Positions 43,589-51,747 of a stretch of 64,000 nt of DNA are shown here, piece after piece. Source of the stretch: an uncultured Erythrobacter sp. (lineage in GTDB: Bacteria; Pseudomonadota; Alphaproteobacteria; Sphingomonadales; Sphingomonadaceae). Each line of letters opens with the position of its first letter. The first letter of the stretch is position 1. The translations under genes were made by a program, and so were the position numbers. The notes beneath the pieces were generated by a model. It was not told the DNA's origin and ran no database searches. It saw only the letters and a list, made by a program, of their open reading frames with translations. The stretch lies in the NCBI RefSeq assembly GCF_947502395.1, contig NZ_CANMZM010000003.1, forward strand, positions 1 through 64,000, read 5' to 3'.

Positions 43589-43928
43589 TTAATCTTTCGC
43601 GCGCATCAACAAATCTGTGTCGCCGCGCCGTCTTGTGGCGGGCTCATCATAGAGCGAATAGGCAAGCGTGGTGCCCTTCATGACAATAGTCTCTATCCCA
43701 GCATCTTCGAAGGCATCGATGACCTTGGCTAGTTCATGATGATGGGTGGTCTCTCAAAGGGCAGTCACCCTGGCTTCTTCGGCGATGCGGTCTTTCAGTT
43801 CATTCGGCCCTGTCCCAAACGTCTTGCCAATCTGTTGCCTCTGCGACGGTCCACGGTGAATCCAATCCCGAGCGAATGTTGTGCAGGCAGCCGGCAAGAA
43901 AGTCACCGAGAGACGCAATTTCGCTCAT
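43589..43928 (-). pseudogene. Nucleotidyltransferase-family (NTP_transf_5-like) remnant
   Basis: Read on the minus strand from ATG 43928, the frame gives MSEIASLGDFLAGCLHNIRS and on to a stop after WDRAE. A shifted frame then continues with LKDRIAEEARVTAL, a TGA, and HELAKVIDAFEDAGIETIVM followed by KGTTLAYSLYDEP and RRRGDTDLLMR, ending at TAA 43589. KGTTLAY...GDTDLLMR is the nucleotidyltransferase signature (Lys-Gly ... Gly-Asp-x-Asp) of a family common in exopolysaccharide loci. At least one frameshift, one nonsense codon and loss of the C-terminal two thirds mark it as dead. Confidence 0.6.
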
Positions 43929-44122
43929 TGGATTGGCAAGATTGACCCCCTTATTTGCCAGCCTGCCCCCGTAGGCGTTACATACTCATGCGATAAAACA
44001 GATGCATTTTCCAGCGCTAGCGAAGGGATGTGTCACAAGAAAACGTTAAACCTTGACCCCTCACAAGCATGCTGCAAAGCCCAATGGGAGCTCGAGGGGT
44101 GGGGAAAATTAGGGCTGATATC

Positions 44123-45013
44123 GTGACGAAATCGCGTAAGGGGATCATCCTCGCAGGAGGTACGGGCACGCGATTGTTTCCGTTGACAAAAGCATTGTCG
44201 AAGCAGCTGATGCCCATATTCGACAAGCCCATGATTTATTATCCGCTTAGCACGCTGATGCTGGCGGGGATCCAAGACATCCTGATCATCACCACGCCAG
44301 AGGATGCGGCGCAATTCCAACGTGTGCTCGGCGATGGATCAAGTTTCGGAGTCAACCTGTCCTACGCAGAGCAGCCGCGACCTGAGGGGTTGGCGCAGGC
44401 TTTTCATATTGGCGCGGATTTTGTGGCTGGCGGTCCAAGCGCGCTGATTTTGGGAGATAATATTTTTTATGGACATGGCCTTCCCGATATTCTGAGAAAC
44501 GCCAATGCCCACGAAGGAGGTGCAACCATTTTCGCTTACCGCGTCACCGATCCAGGAAGCTTTGGCGTGGTTGAGTTTGACAGCGCGAGCAAGGCGATCT
44601 CAATTGAAGAAAAGCCAGCCGTGCCAAAGTCGAATTATGCAGTAACGGGCCTCTATTTCTACGATGATACAGTGATTGACCGCGCGCGCGAATTGCGACC
44701 TTCTGCCCGCGGCGAGTTTGAGATTACCGACCTCAACCAGCTGTACCTTCAGGAAGGCTCCCTGTCGGTTGAGATTATGGGCCGCGGATTTGCCTGGCTT
44801 GACACGGGAACGCATGCTTCGCTCCTTGATGCAGCGACCTATGTACGTATCACCGAAGAGCGACAGGGGCTTAAGATCGCTTGCCCCGAAGAGATTGCCT
44901 GGCGCCAGGGCTTTATCACGGATGCTCAGCTTGAAGAGTTGGCTGAACCCTTACGCAAATCAGGTTACGGCGAGTATCTTCTCGCTCTACTGGAAAAGCG
45001 ACCCCTGCCGTGA
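44123..45013 (+). CDS. rmlA: Glucose-1-phosphate thymidylyltransferase
   Basis: A 296-residue Rml[21 protein letters not shown] and [20 protein letters not shown] form the nucleotide and sugar-phosphate site; [13 protein letters not shown] carries the metal Asp, and [19 protein letters not shown] and [15 protein letters not shown] are typical. It makes dTDP-glucose from dTTP and glucose-1-phosphate, the first step to dTDP-L-rhamnose. The GTG at 44123 is preferred over ATG 44069 because it gives the family N-terminus and has AGGG upstream. Its TGA overlaps the GTG of rmlC by 4 bp (GTGA). First gene of rmlACDB. Confidence 0.95.
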   Translation: MTKSRKGIILAGGTGTRLFPLTKALSKQLMPIFDKPMIYYPLSTLMLAGIQDILIITTPEDAAQFQRVLGDGSSFGVNLSYAEQPRPEGLAQAFHIGADFVAGGPSALILGDNIFYGHGLPDILRNANAHEGGATIFAYRVTDPGSFGVVEFDSASKAISIEEKPAVPKSNYAVTGLYFYDDTVIDRARELRPSARGEFEITDLNQLYLQEGSLSVEIMGRGFAWLDTGTHASLLDAATYVRITEERQGLKIACPEEIAWRQGFITDAQLEELAEPLRKSGYGEYLLALLEKRPLP

Positions 45014-45555
45014 AACTCATCGAAACCGATATCGAAGGTCTGTTGGTCATTGAACCGTATGTATTGTCTGATGAACGCGGCTTTTTATTTGAAGCCTGGA
45101 ACGATAGCGCTTTTCGTGAAGCTGGGCTCGATCTGACATTTGTGCAGGACAATCACAGCCGTTCAAGAAAGGGCGTGCTACGAGGCCTGCATTTTCAGAA
45201 TCCGGTCTCACAGGGCAAACTTGTGCGTGTCATCAACGGCGCGGTGTTCGATGTTGCGGTGGACCTTCGAGAGGGATCGAGCACCTTTGGCAAATGGGCG
45301 GGTGTGGAGCTTTCTGCTGAGAACAAATGCATGCTCTGGGTGCCTGATGGCTTTGCGCATGGGTTTCTAACCCTCAGCGAGAATGCTGATTTCCTCTACA
45401 AATGCACTGCCCCCTATTCCCCGGAGTTCGAGTACACACTGGCATGGGACGATCCAGCTATCGGGATCGATTGGCCGATCGTTGGCCTCGATCCGATCAT
45501 CTCGGCGAAAGACTCCAGGGGTCTCACGCTGGCAGAAGTGCCGGTGTTCTCATGA
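45010..45555 (+). CDS. rmlC: dTDP-4-dehydrorhamnose 3,5-epimerase
   Basis: A 181-residue cupin-fold RmlC with [20 protein letters not shown], the catalytic His in [25 protein letters not shown] with the partner Asp, [20 protein letters not shown] and IGIDWPI. It epimerises dTDP-4-keto-6-deoxyglucose at C3 and C5. GTG start overlapping the rmlA stop; its own stop overlaps the rmlD ATG by 4 bp, so translation is coupled. Confidence 0.95.
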   Translation: MKLIETDIEGLLVIEPYVLSDERGFLFEAWNDSAFREAGLDLTFVQDNHSRSRKGVLRGLHFQNPVSQGKLVRVINGAVFDVAVDLREGSSTFGKWAGVELSAENKCMLWVPDGFAHGFLTLSENADFLYKCTAPYSPEFEYTLAWDDPAIGIDWPIVGLDPIISAKDSRGLTLAEVPVFS

Positions 45556-46409
45556 AAGTCCTTATCACAGGGGCAGGCGGTCAACTGGGCAAGGCGTTGC
45601 TAAAAACTGCGCCCGAAACAGCTGAGATTAGTGACATCGACGTTGAGGATGTAGATCTATCTGACAGTGCCATGCTGCGGGCACGCCTCGCCGTCGAGGC
45701 GCCGGAGGTTATCATCAACGCTGCCGCCTATACCGCAGTGGACAAGGCCGAGGTAGAGGAAGAGCTCGCTCTTGCGATCAATTCAGACGCTCTGAAAGTG
45801 ATGGTCGAAGCTGTTGAGCAGACGGGCGGGAAGTTGGTTCATATTTCGACCGATTTCGTCTTTGATGGCACTGCCACAGACGCTTACCAACCCGATGATA
45901 CTCGTGCTCCGATCAACGCATACGGTCGAACGAAGTTGGCGGGTGAGGAACATGTTCGACCAAGCGACATCATTTTGCGCACATCTTGGCTATACGCGGC
46001 AGGCGGGACGAATTTTGTCCGCACAATGATCCGCCTTATGAATGAGCGTGAAGAACTGAGTATAGTGTCTGACCAAGTAAGCGCTCCCACTTGGGCCACA
46101 GGTTTGGCTCAGACAGTTTGGGGCCTTCTGGACAAAGGGGCCTTCGGTGCTTTCCACCATAGCGATGCAGGTCAGGCAAGCTGGTATGACTTTGCAGTGG
46201 CGATCGCGGAAGAAGCCCATGCGCTGGGGCTGATTAAGCGAATCCCAACGATCAAACCCATCGCCACATCTGATTACCCTAGTCCCGCAAGGCGCCCAGC
46301 CTTCTCCCTTCTCGACAGCAGTGCGACGCGTGCAGTTTTGGGAGACTTGCATACTCCGTGGCGCGAAAATCTGCGCGCGATGCTTCGAGAGGAAAAAGCT
46401 TTTGGCTAA
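45552..46409 (+). CDS. rmlD: dTDP-4-dehydrorhamnose reductase
   Basis: A 285-residue extended SDR. ITGAGGQLGKALL is the NAD(P) loop, VINAAAYTAVDKAE and the catalytic Y-x-x-x-K in AYGRTKLAGEE follow, with ILRTSWLYAAGGTNFVRTMI typical of RmlD. It reduces the 4-keto group to give dTDP-L-rhamnose. A long upstream open extension inside rmlC is ignored because ATG 45552 (ATGA overlap) gives the exact family start. It overlaps the rmlB start by 8 bp. Confidence 0.95.
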   Translation: MKVLITGAGGQLGKALLKTAPETAEISDIDVEDVDLSDSAMLRARLAVEAPEVIINAAAYTAVDKAEVEEELALAINSDALKVMVEAVEQTGGKLVHISTDFVFDGTATDAYQPDDTRAPINAYGRTKLAGEEHVRPSDIILRTSWLYAAGGTNFVRTMIRLMNEREELSIVSDQVSAPTWATGLAQTVWGLLDKGAFGAFHHSDAGQASWYDFAVAIAEEAHALGLIKRIPTIKPIATSDYPSPARRPAFSLLDSSATRAVLGDLHTPWRENLRAMLREEKAFG

Positions 46410-47469
46410 CATCCTTGTGACCGGTGGGGCCGGATTTATTGGTGGCAATTTTGTGCACTACTGGAATGCACGGCATCCGGCTGATCAAGTCATCGTACTT
46501 GATGCTCTGACTTACGCGGGCAACCGCTCTACGATCAAAGATGCGCCGGCAGCCGAGATCGTCGTTGGCGACATTCGCGATACGGCACTCGTTGAGAAGC
46601 TTTTGAGCGAACGTGAGATCAAGAAGATTGTCCACTTCGCTGCAGAGAGTCACGTTGATCGTTCGATTGCAGGTCCTGATGCTTTTATTGACACCAATAT
46701 CCTTGGCACCAACTCACTGCTCAAAGCCGCGCGTTCAGTCTGGTTGAGGGGCGACGGTCGGGAGCACCGGTTTCACCATATCTCCACGGATGAGGTTTAT
46801 GGCTCCCTCCGCGCCAAGGATCCCGCTTTCAGCGAGACTACGCCCTATGCGCCAAATTCTCCTTATTCAGCGTCTAAGGCTTCTTCCGATCATTTGGTGC
46901 GTGCCTACCACCATACCTATGGATTGAGCGTCACAACCAGCAACTGTTCGAACAATTATGGGCCTTTCCAAAACCCTGAAAAGCTGATCCCGAACTTCTT
47001 TCTCAGCGCGTTGTTTGGGAAAAGTTTGCCGATCTATGGAGACGGCATGAACGTGCGCGATTGGCTTCATGTGGAAGATCATTGTCGCGGCATCGAGGCG
47101 TGCCTTGAAAAGGGCGAGCCGGGTCATTCTTACAATATCGGAGGAGGGGCAGAGCTACCGAACCTTGAGGCTGTCGATGCGATCTGCCGGGAAGTCGACC
47201 TAGCGTTTGTAGAGGTTCAGGGCCTCGCCGATCGGTTTCCAAATGCGCCAGCCGCCAATGGCCACAAGAGCGAGACACTCAAAACCTTCGTCACCGATCG
47301 CCCGGGTCATGACCGTCGCTACGCCATTGACGTAACCAAAGCTCACGAGATGCTTGGGTTTGAGGCCTTGCGTGGTTTCGAGGAAGGCTTGCGCCAAACC
47401 TTGCGCTGGTATCTCGACAATGAAGCGTGGTGGCGGCCATTGGTATCGCCAGGTCACCGGAAATGCTAA
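46402..47469 (+). CDS. rmlB: dTDP-glucose 4,6-dehydratase
   Basis: A 355-residue RmlB. ILVTGGAGFIGGNFV binds NAD, HISTDEVYGSL and the YSASKASSDH catalytic Tyr/Lys are complete, and the substrate-binding NCSNNYGPFQNPEKLIPNFF is typical. It converts dTDP-glucose to the 4-keto-6-deoxy sugar. TTG 46402 is chosen as start because it gives the normal N-terminus (LANILVTGG) and length; AGAGGAAAAAG lies upstream. The order rmlA-C-D-B supplies rhamnose for the polymer made by the rest of the locus. Confidence 0.93.
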   Translation: MANILVTGGAGFIGGNFVHYWNARHPADQVIVLDALTYAGNRSTIKDAPAAEIVVGDIRDTALVEKLLSEREIKKIVHFAAESHVDRSIAGPDAFIDTNILGTNSLLKAARSVWLRGDGREHRFHHISTDEVYGSLRAKDPAFSETTPYAPNSPYSASKASSDHLVRAYHHTYGLSVTTSNCSNNYGPFQNPEKLIPNFFLSALFGKSLPIYGDGMNVRDWLHVEDHCRGIEACLEKGEPGHSYNIGGGAELPNLEAVDAICREVDLAFVEVQGLADRFPNAPAANGHKSETLKTFVTDRPGHDRRYAIDVTKAHEMLGFEALRGFEEGLRQTLRWYLDNEAWWRPLVSPGHRKC

Positions 47470-47487
47470 GGCCTCCTGGGGGCCCTG

Positions 47488-48816
47488 TTGACTAACTTAG
47501 AATCAAAACAAGAAGCGCCGAAAAAGATAGCTTTTGTCGGGACATTTGACGTCGCAAACTATGGGGATTGCTTGTTTCCAGTTGTGTACAAGCACCTGCT
47601 TGAAGAGCGGTTGAGCGGGCTGGAGTTCGGCTATTACTCGCCTACGTCGAAGCCAGCCGAAATCATGGACTATGGGCCGATCAAGGCACTTCCAGAAACG
47701 GTCGAAAGTGTGGAATTTGAAGAGGATGCGTTGATCCTTTGCGGTGGCGAAGCCCTATGGATTGGACACAGCAGCGGTACATACAATTTCCCGAGATCAA
47801 CGCTTAGCGCTTTTGCGCGTCTCTGGCTTGGACCCACCGTTGCCGCATCGCGCGGGAGTATCGATTTCTTCGTTCACAGCGCGGGTGCGCCGCACGCTCG
47901 GCTTGAAGTGCCAGCCGGGGTTGTCGGGGCGCTTTCCTCGGCAACCGGGGTTAGCGTGCGCGATGAGGTAACAGCACGTCGCTTGGGAAACCGTTTTTCC
48001 GTCCAAGTAGATCCAATATTCGCGCTATCGACTATTTTGACACCGCAGCAATGGGAACGCGAAGTACAAAAATGGTTGCCCGAAGGGTTCGCTGCGAACC
48101 GCTATCTGGCCGCACATGTCTCAGCACCCTATCTTATGAATGATCTGCGTGACTGGTGTGAGCAAGTGGCAGATGTGGCCAAAAACCATAAGATGCCGAT
48201 CCTGATGGTGCCTGTGTGCCACTTCATGGATGATCACTATACTCTGGAGACCGCACGCCAGATTCTGATCGCTACAGGTGTTGATGCACGACAGATCCAA
48301 TCGCCGCCTGATCAAAGCAGAAGCGTTATCGCGACTGCCGCCCTTTTGGGAATGAGTGGCGGCGTTATCACAAGTTCTCTGCACGCTTGTGTTACGGCTG
48401 CTGCGTTCGGCACACCTTTTGCGGTTTATGCCGGAAAAGACCAAGAGGATGGGAAGCACCGGCAGACGCTATTGGCGGCGGGTATCGACTATGGGATAGC
48501 TCGAGATATGCTGAGCATCGCGACCACTTTTGCGAACTCCGTTCGGCGGAACCGCGAAGCGGTTAGGCAAAAGGCTTCGGCGCTTGCATTGCAAGGCATT
48601 GATCAATTGGCTGATAAGCTGGCTATCCGGCACGAACAGGCGCGTAGTCTTTCCCAAGAAGCAATCGACGCTGTGCTCCTTCATGACACTGCACCCACCC
48701 GGCAATTGCATTGGGAGACGAAGAGAACGATCCTCAGGTGGTTACAGAAGTCGGATTTTCTCGCTAAGTTGCTGGTTTCGAGGCATCGTGCGCGCCTGCG
48801 GCGGGGTGTCTTTTGA
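47488..48816 (+). CDS. Polysaccharide pyruvyl transferase family protein
   Basis: A 442-residue protein of the polysaccharide pyruvyl transferase superfamily. GTFDVANYGDCLFPVVYKHL is the classical N-terminal motif (G-x-x-N-x-G-D), with ALILCGGEALWIGHSSGTYN, SVRDEVTARRLG and a C-terminal GGVITSSLHACVTAAAFGTP that contains the conserved Ser-Ser-x-His. Such enzymes add a pyruvate ketal from PEP to a sugar of a capsule or exopolysaccharide, giving a negative charge. The start is TTG at 47488, since no ATG precedes the motif. It lies 18 bp after rmlB in the same transcript. Confidence 0.85.
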   Translation: MTNLESKQEAPKKIAFVGTFDVANYGDCLFPVVYKHLLEERLSGLEFGYYSPTSKPAEIMDYGPIKALPETVESVEFEEDALILCGGEALWIGHSSGTYNFPRSTLSAFARLWLGPTVAASRGSIDFFVHSAGAPHARLEVPAGVVGALSSATGVSVRDEVTARRLGNRFSVQVDPIFALSTILTPQQWEREVQKWLPEGFAANRYLAAHVSAPYLMNDLRDWCEQVADVAKNHKMPILMVPVCHFMDDHYTLETARQILIATGVDARQIQSPPDQSRSVIATAALLGMSGGVITSSLHACVTAAAFGTPFAVYAGKDQEDGKHRQTLLAAGIDYGIARDMLSIATTFANSVRRNREAVRQKASALALQGIDQLADKLAIRHEQARSLSQEAIDAVLLHDTAPTRQLHWETKRTILRWLQKSDFLAKLLVSRHRARLRRGVF

Positions 48817-48839
48817 GGGGCAGGCAGCAAGAGACAGAT

Positions 48840-50234
48840 ATGAGAGCCCCAAATGACCTAAGGCTTATACCGCTGGCAAGGCCAATGCGGCCACAAGAGT
48901 CTTTTGCCAGAGGGCGGATAAATCCCACGCTGCGGGTTCTGCCTGTAGTCTTGCTGCTATATTCTTTCCTGCTTTTCCCGATCGAAGTGAAGCTTGTTGT
49001 AGGCGGCTTGAACTTTTACGCATTTCGGATTGCGATCATTGTTGGTTTGCCGCTGGTAATTTTCCTCTCTCCTCGGGTCGCTGGCAAGTTCACCATGGTC
49101 GATGCGCTTGTTGCAGTGGGATGCAGCTGGATCGTGATCTCATTCGTGGGATTATATGGTTCAAAAACCGGGATTATTCGCTCGCTTGCAGTCGTTCTCG
49201 ACACGTTTGGGGCATATGTTATCGCTCGCGGGTCTATCTCAAACCTGAATGATCTTCGCAGGGTGCTGATTCTGATCCTTCCGGGATTGATGTTCGCTGC
49301 AGCTTTCTTTGCAATCGAGAGTTTGTCCCGACAGCTCCTAATACGGCCACTTTACGCATCGTTGTTCGGGGATGCAGTTAACTACGAGGCGGGCGTTGCT
49401 CGCGGAAATCTGGCCCTTCTCTATGAGATTCGTCTTGGGTTGAGACGAGCTTACAGCGTCTTTTCCTTCCCTATCTTGGGTGCCGTTATCTTGACTTCAT
49501 TGCTTCCGCTCTACTTGATGAGCGGCATTCGCATGCGCGCTTTGGTCATCGGCTCTATAGCTTGCGGAGCTGCTTTCTTTTCTATCTCATCCGCAGCTTT
49601 CATAGCGATCGTGCTTGCTTTGGGGATGGTTGGTTTCGATCGGTTTCTGCCCTACCTTCGCCCCCTTCGCTGGCCTTATGTTGCGGTAGGTCTCGTGTTC
49701 TACGGAGTTCTGGCCGAGATTGCTTTGAAAGGCGGTGTTGTGGGCGCAATCGGTCGATTTACCTTGAACCCAGCAACTGCATATATTCGACGCATGCAAT
49801 GGAAATATGGTGGAGAGACGGTCATGGAGAATCCACTGTTTGGAATTGGGTACTCCATACACAATAAGCCCGCTTGGTTGACAGATGCCATTGACGCGCA
49901 CTTTTTGTCATTGGCTCTTCGCAACGGTCTGATGACTCCGGTGCTTTTCGCTATCGCGGTGATCGTATTGATGTTCTCTCTTGGTCGCGTGGCATCCTAT
50001 CTTCCCCAGACAGATCGCAGCCTTGTTATTGGCCTGAATATAATGCTGACGATTCTGATCTTCAGTTCGATGACGGTCACATTCTTTTCGGAAGCCAATG
50101 TCTTTTTCATGATTGCGTTGGGCGTCTCAACATCCTGCATGGTGGCCACTATGCAGTCGAGCGGGCGGCAGATTCCAATCATCAGTACTATGGTACGACA
50201 AACGCAAACTCAGTTCCAATTGAATAACCGCTGA
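48840..50234 (+). CDS. Wzy-like polysaccharide polymerase/O-antigen ligase family
   Basis: A 464-residue polytopic inner-membrane protein with about 10-12 transmembrane helices (for example VLPVVLLLYSFLLFPIEV, FRIAIIVGLPLVIFL, LRRVLILILPGLMFAAAFFA) and one larger periplasmic loop around ENPLFGIGYSIHNKPAWLTD, where ligases and polymerases carry an Asn-x-x-Leu-x-x-x-x-Glu-like motif. It probably polymerises the lipid-linked repeat units. ATG 48840 is taken as start; a TTG at 48813 overlapping the previous stop is the alternative. It is followed by the flippase gene. Confidence 0.8.
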   Translation: MRAPNDLRLIPLARPMRPQESFARGRINPTLRVLPVVLLLYSFLLFPIEVKLVVGGLNFYAFRIAIIVGLPLVIFLSPRVAGKFTMVDALVAVGCSWIVISFVGLYGSKTGIIRSLAVVLDTFGAYVIARGSISNLNDLRRVLILILPGLMFAAAFFAIESLSRQLLIRPLYASLFGDAVNYEAGVARGNLALLYEIRLGLRRAYSVFSFPILGAVILTSLLPLYLMSGIRMRALVIGSIACGAAFFSISSAAFIAIVLALGMVGFDRFLPYLRPLRWPYVAVGLVFYGVLAEIALKGGVVGAIGRFTLNPATAYIRRMQWKYGGETVMENPLFGIGYSIHNKPAWLTDAIDAHFLSLALRNGLMTPVLFAIAVIVLMFSLGRVASYLPQTDRSLVIGLNIMLTILIFSSMTVTFFSEANVFFMIALGVSTSCMVATMQSSGRQIPIISTMVRQTQTQFQLNNR

Positions 50235-50260
50235 TAAGTAACCTGGCTTCGCTGACATTC

Positions 50261-51706
50261 ATGATTGCTCGGAACAGCCTATTCTCGATTACAGGAAGCA
50301 TCGTTCCCGTGCTGGTCACGATTGTGACATTGCCATTCCTTTTGGGACTAATCGGCGCTGAGCGATATGGAGCCTTGGCACTTTGCTGGTTGATATTGAT
50401 CTATTCTGCGCAAGTCCTCGATGGGGTTGGAACAGCAATTACTCATGCAGTTGCTCGCGCTCGAGGAGATCAACAATCGGCGCGAGATTCGATGGCAACA
50501 GGCCTTGTGACGGCCTTGTTGATCAGCCCGATCACAGCCATTTTCGCAAGTGTGATCGCCTTTGTCTTTTTTGGGCAGTTTTTTGAAGTGAGTGACACAG
50601 TCAGGAATGAGCTGGTTGCTTCAATCTGGCTCATCGGCGCCTCCAGTTTTGTAAGTGGCGTTTCACGGGCTGTCTATGGCGCGCTGGTCGGCAAAGAGCG
50701 TTTCCCGAGTGCCTCCTTGGCGACTATGGTGAGCAACAGCGGCTTACCGGTGCTGGCATTGCTTTTTGCGAACGTGTTTGGGGTAAGCTTGGTTGTTCTG
50801 ATGTGGGCAAGCCTTTCAGCATATTGCTTGGGTCTCGCTTTGCTCTCGTTCAATCTCTGGCGCTCTGAGCTTCGTGGGCAGCCGGCGTATGTGACTTGGG
50901 ACAAATCCAAGGCTTTGCTCCAATTTGGAGTTTGGATCATGGTCGCATCAAGCGTCGCCCCGCTGCTTCTGACGATGGACCGGATGGTGATAGGCGTACA
51001 GCTAGGTGCAGTTGCCGTCGCTGCGTACACGATTCCTTTTCAGATTATCAGCCGGCTGCAATTGCTGCCTCAATCGCTCGTTAGAGTTCTGTTCCCGCGC
51101 TTGTCGATGTCTGATGGTACAAAAGCGTATGAGTTGGGGTTTCACTACTCTATCGCCATGTCTGCTTGTTTTGCCCCAATGGTTATCGGGATGATTTATC
51201 TGATTGAACCACTTCTTCGGCTTTGGCTGGGCGACAAATTGGACCCCAGTTCGGTGCAAGTGGGAACCTGGCTTCTGTGCGCATTCTATCTGAGTGCAAT
51301 AGTGCAGACCAAGGCAGTTTACCTACAGTCGCAAGGCAAGGGGGCTCGTTTTGCAAAATTCCAGATAGGATTAATCCTGCCCTACCTGGTCATATTGTTT
51401 CATTCCGCACAAGCCTTTGGGATAATGGGTGTCGTAGTTGCATTTCTTTTGAGACGAATGGCTGAGGCCCTGTTTCTTGTCGCAAAATCGAACTTTGGGA
51501 ACCGAACTTATTGGACCACCCAAGCCCCGGCGATTGCCGGGTTGTTGATGGCTATGGCGACCGTCGAGTTTTTACCAAACCCCGAATTCAAGTTGGCTGC
51601 AGGGGTGGTAGTAGCATCAGCCGTCTTCATAGGCGCTATTTTTATCGCTCCTGCCGAATTGAAAACCATGATCCTAGAGGAAGTCCGCAAGCGTTTTTCG
51701 CTCTAG
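50261..51706 (+). CDS. Wzx-like lipid-linked oligosaccharide flippase
   Basis: A 481-residue MATE/MVF-fold membrane protein with about 12-14 helices and the N-terminal RNSLFSITGSIVPVLVTIVT, LPFLLGLIGAERYGALALCW pattern of the polysaccharide-synthesis flippase family, plus an Arg/Lys-rich C-terminal end. It should flip undecaprenyl-linked repeat units to the periplasm for polymerisation. It lies 26 bp after the Wzy-like gene and ends the rml-to-wzx transcript, converging with the fibre-like gene. Confidence 0.85.
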   Translation: MIARNSLFSITGSIVPVLVTIVTLPFLLGLIGAERYGALALCWLILIYSAQVLDGVGTAITHAVARARGDQQSARDSMATGLVTALLISPITAIFASVIAFVFFGQFFEVSDTVRNELVASIWLIGASSFVSGVSRAVYGALVGKERFPSASLATMVSNSGLPVLALLFANVFGVSLVVLMWASLSAYCLGLALLSFNLWRSELRGQPAYVTWDKSKALLQFGVWIMVASSVAPLLLTMDRMVIGVQLGAVAVAAYTIPFQIISRLQLLPQSLVRVLFPRLSMSDGTKAYELGFHYSIAMSACFAPMVIGMIYLIEPLLRLWLGDKLDPSSVQVGTWLLCAFYLSAIVQTKAVYLQSQGKGARFAKFQIGLILPYLVILFHSAQAFGIMGVVVAFLLRRMAEALFLVAKSNFGNRTYWTTQAPAIAGLLMAMATVEFLPNPEFKLAAGVVVASAVFIGAIFIAPAELKTMILEEVRKRFSL

Positions 51707-51747
51707 GATCACGGCAAGTTGGTTCAAAAAGGCGGCTGCAAGATGTC

